From: Adineta ricciae
Lineage: Eukaryota > Rotifera > Eurotatoria > Adinetida > Adinetidae
Assembly (NCBI GenBank): GCA_905250025.1
Contig: CAJNOJ010000160.1
Location: 124,001 to 188,000, forward strand
DNA length: 64,000 nucleotides
Reading direction: 5' to 3'
The notes under the pieces were generated by a model. It was not told the origin of the DNA, made no database searches, and worked only from the letters and a program-made list of their open reading frames with translations. The first letter of the stretch is position 1; each line of letters starts with the position of its first letter. Position numbers and translations under genes: made by a program. Below are positions 1 to 14,551 of the stretch, piece after piece.

Positions 1-465
1 CAGCAAATTCAGTCGAAAAACACTGCCAACGGCAAACGACCGGCAAAATCCATGATGAAACGATTGTTTCGTTTGTTAGATGTAAATCAAGATAAACAAT
101 TAGATTTCGAAGAATTCTTTGTATTTAATATTCTTATTAATCAAGGTTTCGTTGAAGATAAATTACGATTGATTCTGAATCTCTACGACAAAGACAAGGA
201 GAAATATTTAACCAAAGAACAATTGAATAATGTTCTCAATGACATGTTCGATCTATTGGATATTCCAACAGCTAAAGAAGATTTACTGCAACGGATTGAA
301 ACGATCTTAACACGTGCAAATTTCAATACACAGAGTAGCAAATTCAGTTGGCATGCATTTAGTTCGCATGTTCTCAACAATCAATCTCTATTCAATCTTC
401 TCATATCCAACCAGACAGTTGCCGATTTCGATGATAATTTCGGTTATATAATAACACGATTTTAA
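1..465 (+). CDS. EF-hand calcium-binding protein, 3' end only
   Basis: The frame is open from the first base of the window, so the gene starts upstream and only the last 154 residues are visible. Two EF-hand-like loops can be seen. The first (DVNQDKQLDFEE) is a good canonical 12-residue loop. The second (DKDKEKYLTKEQ) is weaker but keeps Asp at positions 1 and 3 and a Gln at position 12. The spacing of the two loops resembles calcineurin B / neuronal calcium sensor type proteins. The C-terminal part is predicted soluble and helical with no recognised domain. A Ca2+ sensor or EF-hand regulatory domain is likely; the exact family cannot be named because the N-terminal part lies outside the window. 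Confidence 0.75.
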   Translation, partial: QQIQSKNTANGKRPAKSMMKRLFRLLDVNQDKQLDFEEFFVFNILINQGFVEDKLRLILNLYDKDKEKYLTKEQLNNVLNDMFDLLDIPTAKEDLLQRIETILTRANFNTQSSKFSWHAFSSHVLNNQSLFNLLISNQTVADFDDNFGYIITRF

Positions 466-730
466 ATACTTTGCTCTTTTCTGTTCAGACAAATCATCTC
501 GGTGTATCGATTTTTTTTCTTTCGCACAGTGATAATATAAGCTACATTACCTGAATTCTATCTCACCAAACACATATCAAAGTCCTTGCTACTAGTCGTA
601 CTTTTCTTTCTCCCTCCGCTAATACAATGAACGAAAAACACACATGTGTGAATCGATGCATATCACTCTTATCCATGATATATACGTACATACTTCATGT
701 GTGTTTCCTTCACTAATCAATAAAGTCGAC

Positions 731-1469
731 ATGTCTACGCCGTCGTCCATGAAAAAACTTATTGATACTGCACATATTATCGAGCCGATGGGAACACATC
801 TCCATTCGATCATTTGGTTCCATGGATTCGGCGATAGTTCAGAGGGCTGTAAAGACATCTTTAGTCAAATTCAACCTCCGAATACAAGAATTGTTCTGCC
901 AAATGCACCTAAACGATGGCATACGATTCAAGGTCAACAACATTTCGTACAAAGTTGGTATGGGGAAGAGGCAGCAACTGTCGAACACGGTTTGCCCATC
1001 GTGAAATGGATCAATGAATTAATCGATGGTGAGATCGAGCTCGTTAAAGATTCAACACAGCTTATTATCGGTGGTTTCAGGTATTTGTCTTCGATAAAAG
1101 GAAACATTCGGTTCAAAAAGTTTGCATTTCTTTTTTTGTAGTCAAGGCGCTTGCTTAGCATTAATGACTGGTCTGAGATTTCCGAAACTATTGGGCGGAA
1201 TCATTTGTTGTAGTGGTCATGTTGCATATCTCGATAGAATTCAAGAATTTCTAGGTGAGCATGCACGACAAGTGCCGATTTTAGTCTTACATGGTAAGGA
1301 TGATGATCGAATCTGCTGGGACGAAGTCAAACCAGGTTTCGACCTATTGCGACAACATGGCCTTCAAGATAATTTACAAATTGTTGTCGAAGATCGAGTT
1401 GGACATATAATTAGTCGACGAGGATTTAATCAAATTATCATGTTCTTTGTTAAACAATTTAAATTATAG
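731..1469 (+). CDS. Acyl-protein thioesterase / lysophospholipase (LYPLA family)
   Basis: Two exons, 731..1080 and 1142..1469, with a 61-bp GT-AG intron, giving 225 residues, the usual size for this family. The intron interrupts the nucleophile motif: joined, it reads GGFSQGA, the classic GxSxG elbow. Upstream is the oxyanion motif WFHGFGDS. The likely acid Asp is in HGKDDDRICWD and the catalytic His in RVGHII. Members remove palmitate from S-acylated proteins in the cytosol and hydrolyse lysophospholipids. I chose the ATG at 731 because the family begins shortly before the WFHG motif; an in-frame ATG at 644 lies in sequence that does not look coding. An AATAAA-type poly(A) signal lies about 65 bp past the stop. 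Confidence 0.9.
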
Positions 1470-1586
1470 AAAGAAAGACTTTTTGACGATATTGTTTTAT
1501 CTTTGCTTCATCATAATGAGTCATGTTTTATTTGAAAATAAACAAAGATAAAAAATACGACTAGCACCGACGTTTTCATTTCATGT

Positions 1587-2291
1587 ATGACATTTTCAAA
1601 GATTCCGACGCCTCGGGTCGATCCCGTAACCGGTGAAACGTATTACACCCGAGAAGATGCGATGAATTTAAGTCCTCAGCAATACGAAGAATGGGTTTAT
1701 TCAAATAAAACAGTACATGTGAACGAAGTTCGTTTGTACGAACAGAAATTTTGGAATATTCTACTAACAAAATCTCCGCCATTCCTACCGTTACTATTTT
1801 GGCCGTTCGTTATTTACTATCTGACAACACCAATGACATTCCTTCGATTCATGTGGATATGCACCGGATTGCTCCTTTGGTTTCCAATGGAATATGTATT
1901 TCATCGCTTTCTTTTTCATCTACCAGTCGTCGGCATCCGTTCCCAAAAATTTCATTTTTTCCTACACGGAATTCATCATGTTGCCCCAACTGATCTCTGG
2001 CATGTCTTTTCTCCAGTTTATGAACTAGGCGCACAAGCTTTTCTTATCTGGTGTGTGTTCAACATTCTCCATGTGCCTGATCCTAATGCATTAGTATCGG
2101 GTTTACTGATTAATTACATTCGATATGATTCGATTCATTATTTAATTCATGCATACACACCAGATCAAATTGGGAAAATACCTTTCGCGGGAGGTTATTT
2201 GAAACAATGTGCCATTCATCATCGTCAACATCATTTTTCTAATCCGAGAAAACATTTCACTATCAGTTTTGTTTCGTCCTTTCTCGATTAA
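1587..2291 (+). CDS. Fatty acid 2-hydroxylase-like membrane di-iron enzyme without cytochrome b5 domain
   Basis: Single-exon gene of 234 residues. It carries the histidine boxes of the fatty acid hydroxylase superfamily: HRFLFH, HGIHH, HYLIH and HHRQHH, which bind two irons at the cytosolic face of the ER. Hydrophobic stretches before HRFLFH and between the second and third boxes are the expected membrane helices. FA2H proteins 2-hydroxylate fatty acids for sphingolipids. The animal enzyme normally has an N-terminal cytochrome b5 domain; here the first 50 residues are short and hydrophilic and lack a heme-binding motif, so this is the b5-less form. The protein stops soon after the last His box, a slightly short C-terminus. 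The start ATG lies only 118 bp past the thioesterase stop. Confidence 0.85.
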   Translation: MTFSKIPTPRVDPVTGETYYTREDAMNLSPQQYEEWVYSNKTVHVNEVRLYEQKFWNILLTKSPPFLPLLFWPFVIYYLTTPMTFLRFMWICTGLLLWFPMEYVFHRFLFHLPVVGIRSQKFHFFLHGIHHVAPTDLWHVFSPVYELGAQAFLIWCVFNILHVPDPNALVSGLLINYIRYDSIHYLIHAYTPDQIGKIPFAGGYLKQCAIHHRQHHFSNPRKHFTISFVSSFLD

Positions 2292-2829
2292 ATCGATAAA
2301 CATGACGCATGAGTCATCAAAAGCGTAATGAACACGTCATGGATATCTTGTCGGCCGTATTGCGAAGATAGTAACCAAATTTTACTGAACGTTATTTACT
2401 TTCGTTTGATTTCTTATCTCGAATTTTCATTCTGTTGTCACATGTGACGGACAGTGATCAGGCATGTTCGTCTAACGAACCACACCTCTCTTCTGTTTTG
2501 ATATCAAACCTCTAATCTAACATGCTTACAACATATCTTACTCTCAGAACTAAACAACAACATGCAAGAAAAGAAAATTCAAAGAAAAGAAAACGTTAAG
2601 TGAAGATACATATATATATTCATGCAGCAGAAGAATGAAAGATAGATAAGGACGATTAAAATATGTAAGATGCTTTATTTACACACTCTGATACAAATAA
2701 TGTCAGTAGTCACTTTCATTCACGTGCTTAGAAAATATTCGCAGTACGTAGATGATAAATCTCTTTCTATAAAATATACGCGATACATTTTTTCTTCTAT
2801 AGCACTATTCAGACGAGAAAATTTCAACC
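2292..2829. other. Intergenic, hydroxylase 3' side and aminotransferase promoter
   Basis: No convincing coding sequence on either strand. It contains a short TA-rich run near 2610 and AT-rich sequence leading to the aminotransferase ATG. It probably holds the 3' UTR of the hydroxylase and the promoter of the next gene. Confidence 0.6.
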
Positions 2830-4467
2830 ATGGAGAAGCCGATGACTAACGGAATGAAAGGAACTTGGCTACCGATTCAAGCATCACGTAGCGCAAGAAA
2901 TACAATCAATCCCATCAGACGTATTGTTGATCGAATGAAAATAAGTCCTAATCCAGCTAAAGAGATGATTTCGTTATCAATTGGTGATCCAACGCATTAT
3001 GGAAATATGTTGCCGCCTGTTGAAGCTCTGGAAGCGATTGTCGAAGCTGTACAATTACCGACGTGTCATGGCTATGCACCATCGTTCGGTACATTAGATG
3101 CACGAAGAGCAGTCGCTCAGTTTTGGTCTCGATCTAATTACATTGTCAAACCTGAAGTATAAGGAAATCTATCATGAAAAGCAAACATTTTCTCGGTTGT
3201 TTTTATCGTAGGATGTTATTTTAACTAGTGGTTGTTCTCATGCATTAGAAATGTGTGTTGATGGTCTGGCTGATTCAGGTGATAATATTCTACTTCCAAG
3301 ACCTGGTTTTTCACTTTATGTAACACTATGTCAATCGCTTGGTATTGAACCTCGATTTTATGATTTATTGGTAAATTGAAGCAATGTTTTGTTGCATGTC
3401 TTGTTCGAGTTTGAATTTCAGCCGAATGAACAATGGCGGGCTGATTTAAGTCATCTGGAATCATTGATCGACGACCGAACACGGGCTGTTCTAATTAATA
3501 ATCCCAGTAATCCATGCGGTGCTGTTTATTCGGAAGAACATCTTCGCCAACTGATAAATATTTGTGAAAGAAATCATTTGCCTATCATTGCCGATGAAAT
3601 CTATGCGGATATGGTAAGATTTTCGAGATGAACAAAACTGAACGTTTCAGTTGATCTCCATTGCAGATCTTCAGTGGTAACCAATTTCATTTTCTTGGAA
3701 TGCTCTCCGAAAATGTTCCTGTACTTTCATGCGGCGGCATTTCGAAGCGATTTATCTGTCCAGGTTGGCGTGTTGGCTGGATTGTAATTCATGATAGACA
3801 TAATCTTTTTAAAGGTATACTTCCCTCCGTCAACAAATATGATTTTTCAGAAAATATCTTTATCTTCAGACACGATTAAACCAGGTTTAATGGATTTATC
3901 CAGTCGTATCCTCGGTCCGAACTCAGTCACACAAGCAGCCATGTCTCATATTCTTTCTGAAACACCTGATTCTTACTACGATGATATTCTTCAACAACTT
4001 CAGGTAACTCCATTTTTTTCAACAACATGCAATACATTTCTTTCTCGTCTCAAAATTGATTTAGAACAATGCAGAATTCGTTTATAATTCGCTTTTAGAA
4101 GCGCCAGGTCTCCGTCCAACTATGCCGCAAGGTAAAATCGCTCTCTTCTCTTTGCTTTTCCATTCTATATTTCGATTCTTTAGGTGCAATGTACATGCTG
4201 ATCGCAATTAATCCATCAGCTTTTCTTGATATTCAAGACGATAAAGAATTTTTTACAAAACTACTCTGTGAAGAATCGATTTCATGTCTCCCTGCCTCCG
4301 TAAACGAAATCTTAGCATCGAAAACATTACCTCTTCGTGTTTTTCTTTAGGTATTTGGTATTGATAATTTTATTCGTATCGTTCTTACAACGCCGATGGA
4401 GAAGACAGAAGAAGCATGTCAACGAATACTCGAATTCTGTCACCGCCATGCAAAAACGATTGCGTGA
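2830..4467 (+). CDS. TAT: Tyrosine aminotransferase
   Basis: Eight exons: 2830..3156, 3212..3370, 3422..3613, 3667..3814, 3870..4003, 4065..4131, 4184..4299 and 4351..4467; introns are 51-61 bp and all frames join. The protein is a fold-type I PLP aminotransferase. Visible landmarks are [14 protein letters not shown] near the N-terminus, [12 protein letters not shown], the NNPSNPCG substrate/PLP loop, ADEIYADM with the PLP-binding Asp and Tyr, the Schiff-base lysine in [15 protein letters not shown], and GAMYMLIAI near the C-terminus. These match vertebrate tyrosine aminotransferase closely and in order. It catalyses tyrosine to 4-hydroxyphenylpyruvate, the first step of tyrosine breakdown in the cytosol. 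Kynurenine/alanine aminotransferases are less likely because of the SCGG(I/L)(S/A)KR motif. Confidence 0.93.
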
Positions 4468-4610
4468 TGCATTTTTCTTTGTTCACCGTTTGATTTTACA
4501 AATAAAAAAAAGGAAAAAATTACTAGGCGCCGTTATTCACATAAATCCCTAGTCAACTAAAATATCTCCAATAGTTCAGTTTACCTCTCAAACGTAGAGA
4601 TACTTCTCCG

Positions 4611-5124
4611 ATGAAACTTCTCCTCTTTATCTTTCTTCTCACCCGACCTGAACAATATTTTTTCCATCAATTCATTCGCAATGACACTCGTCGACAAGCA
4701 ATCGAAGAGAAATCCTCAGTCAAACCCATGATCTCCAATAAAGTTTTTCTCATCATTATCGCTTGTCTTTTCCTAGTTGTAGTTGCCACGTAAGTCATTT
4801 TACATTCTCAATCGATCATTCTCTAATACGATTATAATTAGAATCTTAACAGTTTATTTGACCAAAGATCAAATGAAAGATTTTGTCATTCAAATGCGCC
4901 GCAAACATCGCGGTCCGACTATTCATCAATTCAATCCTCATGGTGTCATGTCCGATCAACAGAAATCAGCTGCGCATGACAAAGTTCCAGTTGGACATGC
5001 GAATACGAAACGCGAACGAACATCAATGCATGCCTTTATGAATCTGTCGAGTAAACCTCAGCAAAACTCCTTTTCCGATTATCGACACTCTCAATCCGCC
5101 GCAGATCTTTTTCTCTATCGATGA
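4611..5124 (+). CDS. Small single-pass membrane protein, unknown function
   Basis: Two exons, 4611..4789 and 4842..5124, joined by a 52-bp GT-AG intron (GTAAGT donor), giving 153 residues. A hydrophobic stretch begins the protein (KLLLFIFLL), and a strong membrane helix (KVFLIIIACLFLVVVAT plus the start of exon 2) spans about residues 44-68. The remaining 85 residues are polar and basic, with a C-terminal Ser/Gln-rich tail. The intron falls inside the membrane helix and restores the frame, which supports a real gene. A Met just before the main helix (4729) is a possible alternative start that would drop the first hydrophobic segment. I do not recognise a family. Confidence 0.6.
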
Positions 5125-5336
5125 AAGTAATCATGTTGAGAATTACTTTGTGAATATTCTTTCAATATTAATCATTTAACAATTTGTCGTGTCGAAATAC
5201 ACACACAAATCAAAAGAAGAAAAAAAAATAATAAGAACTTTCGCAAAAAAAAACAAACAAGAAAAATTTTTCGTACACATCAACAATATTCTTAAATAAG
5301 GAGAGCACATATTCGATTTGAAAATTATACAGATAA

Positions 5337-8300
5337 TTAACTAATAATACAATCTTTCTTCCTTCGTCCTCCACTACTTTTCTTGTCCTTTTTATTCAAT
5401 GTCATTGATTTCTTCATTAACGATGGATTGATTGTATTCACTCCAAGACCACATTCATCCACATAACTAATTTTTGTTCCGTAGTTAATCGGCTTTCGTA
5501 GACGATTACCGTGGATGTCGTATTGGTAATAAATTGAATTCAAATCATCTTCTTCATCGTCGTCATCGTCGGATGATGATGATGAAGATGAACGACGTAT
5601 TGACGAAGCATTTTTCTTCGATCGATAACTCATTGTTGGTGAGCGTTTGTATGTTTTGTCCTTTTCATCATCAACAAATCGTACATGATGTTGTTTGGTG
5701 AAACGTGCTGAGCCGTTCAATGAACGCGAACGCGGAAATTGTGTCGTCGTACTCAATTTTGGTCGAGAAATAGGATACATGATTTCGTTGGAATCGAAGT
5801 TCTTTACTCGACTTGGCTGATCGATTAATGTTTCTTGGGATATGGTTGGATAGACTTTCGTTTTTGGTTTCGAGACAGATTTGTTACTTAGATCGGGTAG
5901 CGATGCGCGTGACGATTTCGATGTGGAACATCGAGCTATTTCTAAGGTAGCACCGTGTCGATCAAGTTGTTCAAGATTTAAGTCATTATAGAATTGAATT
6001 GGTTCACGTGAACGACTGCGCGTGATATTGATCTGTTGTTGATGATGTGACGCGTTCGGAGGCGATGTTTGATATTGAAGAAACACTTGTGGTTGTTGAT
6101 GGCGATTGTAACGACGGCTGCCTGTGCCATCAGACATATAACCACTCGTATAGTCACGTTTGGACTTTTGCATACCAGCACCATCGGAGACGTAGCCTGT
6201 TTGATCTTTGACTCGTCGAGGCGGTTGCTGATGAGATGGAAGTTTTGGACGAGGAGGAAGAACTCGTACATGTTGATTTGTATGTGTATATGACGTGGGA
6301 ATAATATCAGGACCTTGTTGATATTTGCTCTGTTGGAGTAGTTTCGAATTGATCGAACGGTTGTTTCGTTGGGATGCACATTCATTGGAACAAAACAATG
6401 CTCCGTAACGTGGGAAAAAGCCACGATTATGAAGTGGAATTCGACATGTATAGCAATAAAAACATGCGTCCGTTGCATGCCAGTGTTGGGACTCGTGTGC
6501 CATTTGAGGTTGGTCAGTTTCAATGCGTTCACCGCATGTGTCACAATATTCTGCATACATGGTTTCAAAGCAATTCAAACAAAAGGGTTGACTTTGACGC
6601 ATTACATAACGATCTCCACCCAAGCGCTTCTTACAATTCGAACAACAAAAATGATCCATATGCCAACTGTAACCTTCAGCTTCCGTGCATTCATCACTGA
6701 AGATAATCTACACAGATAAACAAGAAAACAAATTAGTTCACATCATAGTAGTCAATTACACTAAACGCGTTCATCTAGCATGATAAACAAAACATCGAGA
6801 CTTTTGACATATGTAAACACATGTCGAACATAAGTATATCAATGAACTATGAATTTGTCATCACTCAATACCTTACGTCGAAGTGGTAATGGTCTTTTAT
6901 CCATAAATGTGTATTGTCAAGCAAGTAACCTAATAATTTTCAACTGTTTTTACTCCTACATCGACGTATGTGTATATATACACGTATTCGAGTGTCTACC
7001 GGTTCTCCTCTATGATTATTTTTTAATGATTATACAATCAATTATAATTTCTTTTGAAGAGCAATTGTTCGTTTTTTCTATTCTAATGATTGATTATCAT
7101 TCTTCTTGCCTTACCTCATCACATGCTGTACATCGTGGTTTGTACAGTTCAGCATGATGTCGACCGCAATAAAGTTGACCGTCTTTGTGGAAATAGATTA
7201 GATTAACGAGGAATTCTTTACATTGAGTACAAGTAAAACATTGAGGATGCCAAAGACCAGTACGACCGGCTCGCTCGGCAAATACACATATCGAACCTGA
7301 ATCAATCAGTTTTTGACACTAGAAAAAGCAAAAGTAATTATGAGTGGAAGATATATGATTATTCTTATCATTTTATCTGTTTTTGATTTCACACTTAGTG
7401 TTAGTCGAAATGTCAAACTCACTTGTTGCTTCGTTTAATCAGTGAACTTTTACTTTGTCTATCCGTCGACCAACAATTAACTAGTCTATCGTTTGATGAT
7501 GATTTTCTTTCATGATGCATATCTATTTGTACTACATTGTTATCATTTCATCTGATTTTCTTTTGCCTCTCGAGAAAGATTGATCGACATCAAAAAGGTT
7601 GAACACTTCTACTTAACGAAAACGCCTCTTTTAACGCTTGCGCGATCAGAGTGGAAAAATCTTCCCACCACCGTGTGCTTCTAACCTTAGATGTCAAAAG
7701 TTTGAAATCGGATATGATCTCTTGATCTTATGTCATCATCGATTTGAACGTGTTCAAATTTGAGTGTTGAACTTACTCCACGACATGGCATAGGCGATTG
7801 TGTTAATGGTAATTGTCTTGCTGAACCACGACCAAGTGCATTATGTCGTTGTTGTTCATTGAATATTCTCAATTCGTTTTTTTCATCTTCATTTAATACA
7901 CGACAATATTTTGGATCTGAATCATGAGGGGGTAATTGTTCTTCAAGCATTCGCTATTACATAAGAATGAACATAATCAATAAAAGAAACTGAAGCAAAT
8001 CAGGTGAACTTTTTCAATTACCGTTCGATATTTCTCTCCAATCGAATTAAGAAATGGAACTTTGTCCTCAGGAAAACATTTGAAAAATTGTCGAACCTAC
8101 AAATGTACGAGTCGATCAATGTAATCATCTAATCTTCCATAGTACATACTTGTTCTGCTTTGAGGCCAGGGGGACACCAGGCATATTCTTCCAGAGCACA
8201 ACCTGAATCATCGTCACTATTCGATAAACGTGAATGTTGTTGATGTAGCATGTTCTTTGTTTCGTATTCGTTAAGATTAATTTGAGTATCTATACAAGCT
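5337..8300 (-). CDS. prickle: Prickle, PET and triple-LIM planar cell polarity protein
   Basis: Exons on the minus strand: 8150..8300 (first ATG at 8251), 8022..8096, 7777..7953, 7115..7318 and 5337..6707; about 642 residues from that ATG. The N-terminus holds [14 protein letters not shown] and the PET domain ([25 protein letters not shown]), followed by three LIM domains starting at [11 protein letters not shown], rich in paired Cys and His ([11 protein letters not shown]). The tail is Ser/Arg-rich and ends in CIIS, a CaaX prenylation box that vertebrate Prickle also carries. Prickle acts at the cell cortex with Van Gogh in planar polarity. The first exon shown begins after a good acceptor, so an upstream, probably mostly non-coding, 5' exon is likely; I could not place it. 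Confidence 0.93.
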
Positions 8301-10571
8301 CTAAAAAAAGAACAGTAAATGAATAAATACAAAGTAATACATCATGTCTGTCTGAATGTATGCATGTCTCATTCATGCATTCAAACGAAGAAAGGAGAAA
8401 AAGAATAGGGAGAGATAAATCTTTGTCATCTTTCATAAGACGTGAGAACAAAACGAACGATTATGTATGGACTAGTAAATCATCGAGATAAGATGTTGAA
8501 CTATTTCAAACGATGAAATAGCTGTTGTCGCATTCAATGAAAATGTTTCACGAAGGTTAAAAGGGATAAAAATGAAATGAGAGAACGAACGAACGAAGAT
8601 AGAATTCTCCTTGCACATAGCTGTTAACATTTTTTTCTATATTAAATTGATGTACGTTCGATAAAAAATTATAATAATTGGATAATAGGTCTACCTCTAC
8701 TTCGAATACAATTAGATCGAAAAGAATATTTATACATATCGGTTATCTAAAGTGCACATCTAAAAATGCCTCAACAGCTTTCTTTTTTTTCTTCAACATA
8801 TTTCTAATAACTTGTTTAAAGTTATGATGCAATCGTATGAGAAGATGAGCAGATGCCCTCTCTCCCTCTCTCTCTTGTTAGCGGACGTGCGAAAGATTTT
8901 GTGGAATAGTTGACAAGCAACAAATCGAGCAAAAAATAAGTTCCTTTTAACGATACTTAACGAGGAATGATGGTAGTGACGACAGCAGGCTTTTTTCAGT
9001 TAATGAGACTAACTCTGCGTTCTGTATGCTTCTTGGGAATAGAAAAATAAGGTACCTAATGAACGATAATCGCCTAGCAAAAGATTGCATGTATGAATAG
9101 TTAACGTTGGACGAAGAAAAAAAAAAAGAAAGAAACGATATATATGCATAATCGTTCAATCATTACTAGGAGAAGAAAGTTTTTGACAGATCTTTGAGTC
9201 TTTTGTTTACTTTACCTTTATGCGTTCTTGTCATGCTGTGAAGATATTGATTTTCAAATCTCTGTCGACGTCTTTTGTTTAAATTGAAACAAAATACACG
9301 CGTCGTTCTTTTCCCGTCTTCGTTCGTCTGAAACTGCGAATAAGCTGGCTAGGAAACGAACTGGACGTGTAGATATGAACAAAGACACAATGTTGCTCGT
9401 TCAATGACGATTGATTCGATCGTTAGAAGAAAGAAAGAGAAAAACACATATGCGCGTGTGATCGTTCGTTCGCCTGCTATAGCTACTGTACAAACAAAAT
9501 GATGCTGACTCGTTCGTTTCTTTTTCTCTTCGATGTGATGGAGAACGTCGTTGCGCCGAACGTTGAAAATTTGCCGTTTTCGTTCGCTCATCGAACGAAA
9601 GAGAGAAAAGGAAAAGAGAAAAGTTTGTTCAACGATTCGTTGCTTGTGCAAACAGCTGGCGATCGACGTAGCGCCATGCTTTGATCTTACTGTCTCGCAT
9701 TATTTTCGAGCGTGAACATTTTTTTCCTCGCCACCCCTTGTGGTCATCAGTCGTATTAAATGGAAAAGAAGTGTGACATATCAAAACAAAAAAATATAAA
9801 GCAGACACTATCATTAGAGAAAGGCATAGACAAACAAAAGCACTTGACTCGGACGATGTTTTTCTTCGGATGAAAGTATTTCGGTTTTTTCTAGTTGAAG
9901 AGATGTGTTACGTGTCAACAAGGAGTTCATATATCCGTTTTAGAAGTATGAATTAGCATATAGATTCGATTTCTTTTCCTTCTCTATTCAAACTCAAAGA
10001 ATTTCTCGTCGTCATTTGAAGAATGTGTGACTAAATTTCTATGCAAGTGAATACTTAATGATCAACATGAAAGTTTGTTCTTCTTCATTGCTAATCATTC
10101 ACATAAGTTTTCATGCGTTGAGTTTGGCTTGAAGCAAGATGCTTATCGAAAGCATTCATTAGTTGTACTCGTACCTTGATATTCACTTTGTATAAAAGGA
10201 AATATGTTCTCTTAGGGCACAAACAACCATCATTAGAAAGAGAAGAGTGAATATGAAATAACGATGCTCATCTTATTGAGTCATATATATCGATATGTAG
10301 ACGAAAATGAATGACTAAATCGTTTGTCTAATGAAAGCAAATGATTTTCTCTACAATGTTTGGTGAACTAAATTTATTATGTGGTTCTTTTTCCTTTTGT
10401 TTTAAAACCAAAACATAAACTGATGGACAGATGACTAAAAGAAAAGGGTTTGTAAGAAAAATAGCACAGAGGTAGCTCTAGGATGATACAAAGTAAGAAA
10501 GAAAGAAAGAAGTAATTCACAATTATTTGTCTTCTTGTTCCAGCTATATAATAGATATCAGAAAATAATTA
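8301..10571. promoter_or_regulatory. 2.3-kb non-coding region upstream of prickle
   Basis: No supported coding sequence. On the minus strand this is the upstream side of prickle and contains its 5' UTR, any first exon and the promoter; its far end is the 3' UTR of PFKFB. Between about 9290 and 9620 the palindrome-like words CGTTCG and CGAACG recur roughly six times, and AACGAACGAACGAA occurs near 8586. A CT-rich run (CCCTCTCTCCCTCTCTCTCTTG) lies near 8860. No protein similarity was seen in any frame. Confidence 0.5.
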
Positions 10572-13090
<2,519 letters not shown>

Positions 13091-14551
13091 CTCGAAAGAT
13101 TGTTGTTTTTTTTTTCAGGAAGATAAAAACAAGAAATGAATGTGCTATGCAATATGTCTCGTACTCAATGACAATCGAATACTTGTTTTGAAACGAGAGA
13201 AAAAGAAGAGGCGAGATTCTGATGGCCTTATTCTTTTTTCATTCCTGTATAGAAGTGAAAAGAAACAGTTTTCGTTCGGTATGAAGAGTATCATGTACTG
13301 AATAATTACATTAACAACAAACTGAATTTGCACGATGAAATTGTTTTCTTCGTAATTAAAACAAGACGAACGAGTGAAGTATTAGTCTGTACACTACAAT
13401 CTTAGAATGTAGTTATTTGTGTGTGTGTGTGTGTGCGTATGCACATCAGAAAAGGCATAGTGTGCTATGTCGACAAAGCAGAAGCTGAAGAACGCTATAA
13501 AATACTTGTCACATGATTACCTATGTAAGGAGGAGATGAAGAACGTGATGATTTAGGTTAATTAGAGACGTCGTAATAGCAGAAACTAAAATGCTGAGCA
13601 AAAGAATATTACCTATCAGTGAACTTTACTTCCTTGCCTAGAATGGGAGATGAAAAACAAGTCGACAAGTCATCGAGATAGAAATCAGATAGATGATAAT
13701 CAATTTGAGATAAAAATCGAATCGAGACATTTACCTTTGGAGGGTATTGGTACATTTTCATATGTTATTGGACGATCCACGTGCACCGATGATGGTGAAA
13801 TGAGATTAGCCGGGCTAGAACAATTACAGACATATGCGTATTCATTCCAAAATGATCTCATCATATAATTTCCAATATATCTCGGCCAACAAGCACAAAA
13901 TCTGCCGATACGAACTATTCTTTATTCGATAAGCCTTTACTCGTCTCAATTCGAATCGAAAGACATCCTTTAATGACACAAACTGATATCATACATTCAT
14001 TTTCAGACGAGCAATCACACACACAAGACTAGCATGATATTTTCGGTGATATAAACATACATTGCATACGTAGTGAATGAAAAGCATGATATACTTACTT
14101 CATTGTTGTCTTATTTTTGTTGTTGTTCGTTTGTTTACAATACAAAATCAAAATCTGAATTGAAGACAACCGTTGGTTTTTTTCTATGTCATATCTTTCG
14201 ATATTTTTTCTCGGTAAAAAGGAATGAAAAAATATGTATTGTGAGAGTATTTATTTTTTTTCTGCTCGTAATGATTGACATGTATATAGTTTATTTACAT
14301 ACGTTGGTGGTGCGAAAAGAAAAGACAAAAAATAGATTTCTATGTATGTGTATATATATATGTAAACACATATATATTTGATATTAAGAAGACGTATTGA
14401 AAGAATATTAACGCAGAATGATAGAAGCAAAGATCACACTAGTTGGGTTTTTAGTTTGATAAGTTAGTACATAACAATTCACGCTGGCACTGTTCTTGAA
14501 TATGTGCATGTGAAGAAAGAGGGCGAGGAAAACAACCGAAACGAACCATTC
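13091..14551. other. Intergenic, PFKFB 5' side and YOD1 3' side
   Basis: No convincing gene. It holds a GT dinucleotide repeat at about 13419-13435 and long AT-rich stretches. Short open frames near 13650 and 14073 have no domain, biased composition and no splice support, so I treat them as chance. The end next to 13090 should contain the PFKFB promoter. Confidence 0.55.
13419..13437. repeat. GT dinucleotide microsatellite
   Basis: Uninterrupted run of GT units followed by GCGT, upstream of the PFKFB start. Confidence 0.9.

Noticed and set aside
9349-9814. Overlapping open frames on both strands upstream of prickle
   Set aside because: They overlap each other in opposite directions, are rich in Phe/Ser/Lys from simple-sequence DNA, and show no domain.
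13650-14381. Open frames between YOD1 and PFKFB
   Set aside because: Short, without motif or splice support, with compositional bias typical of non-coding DNA here.
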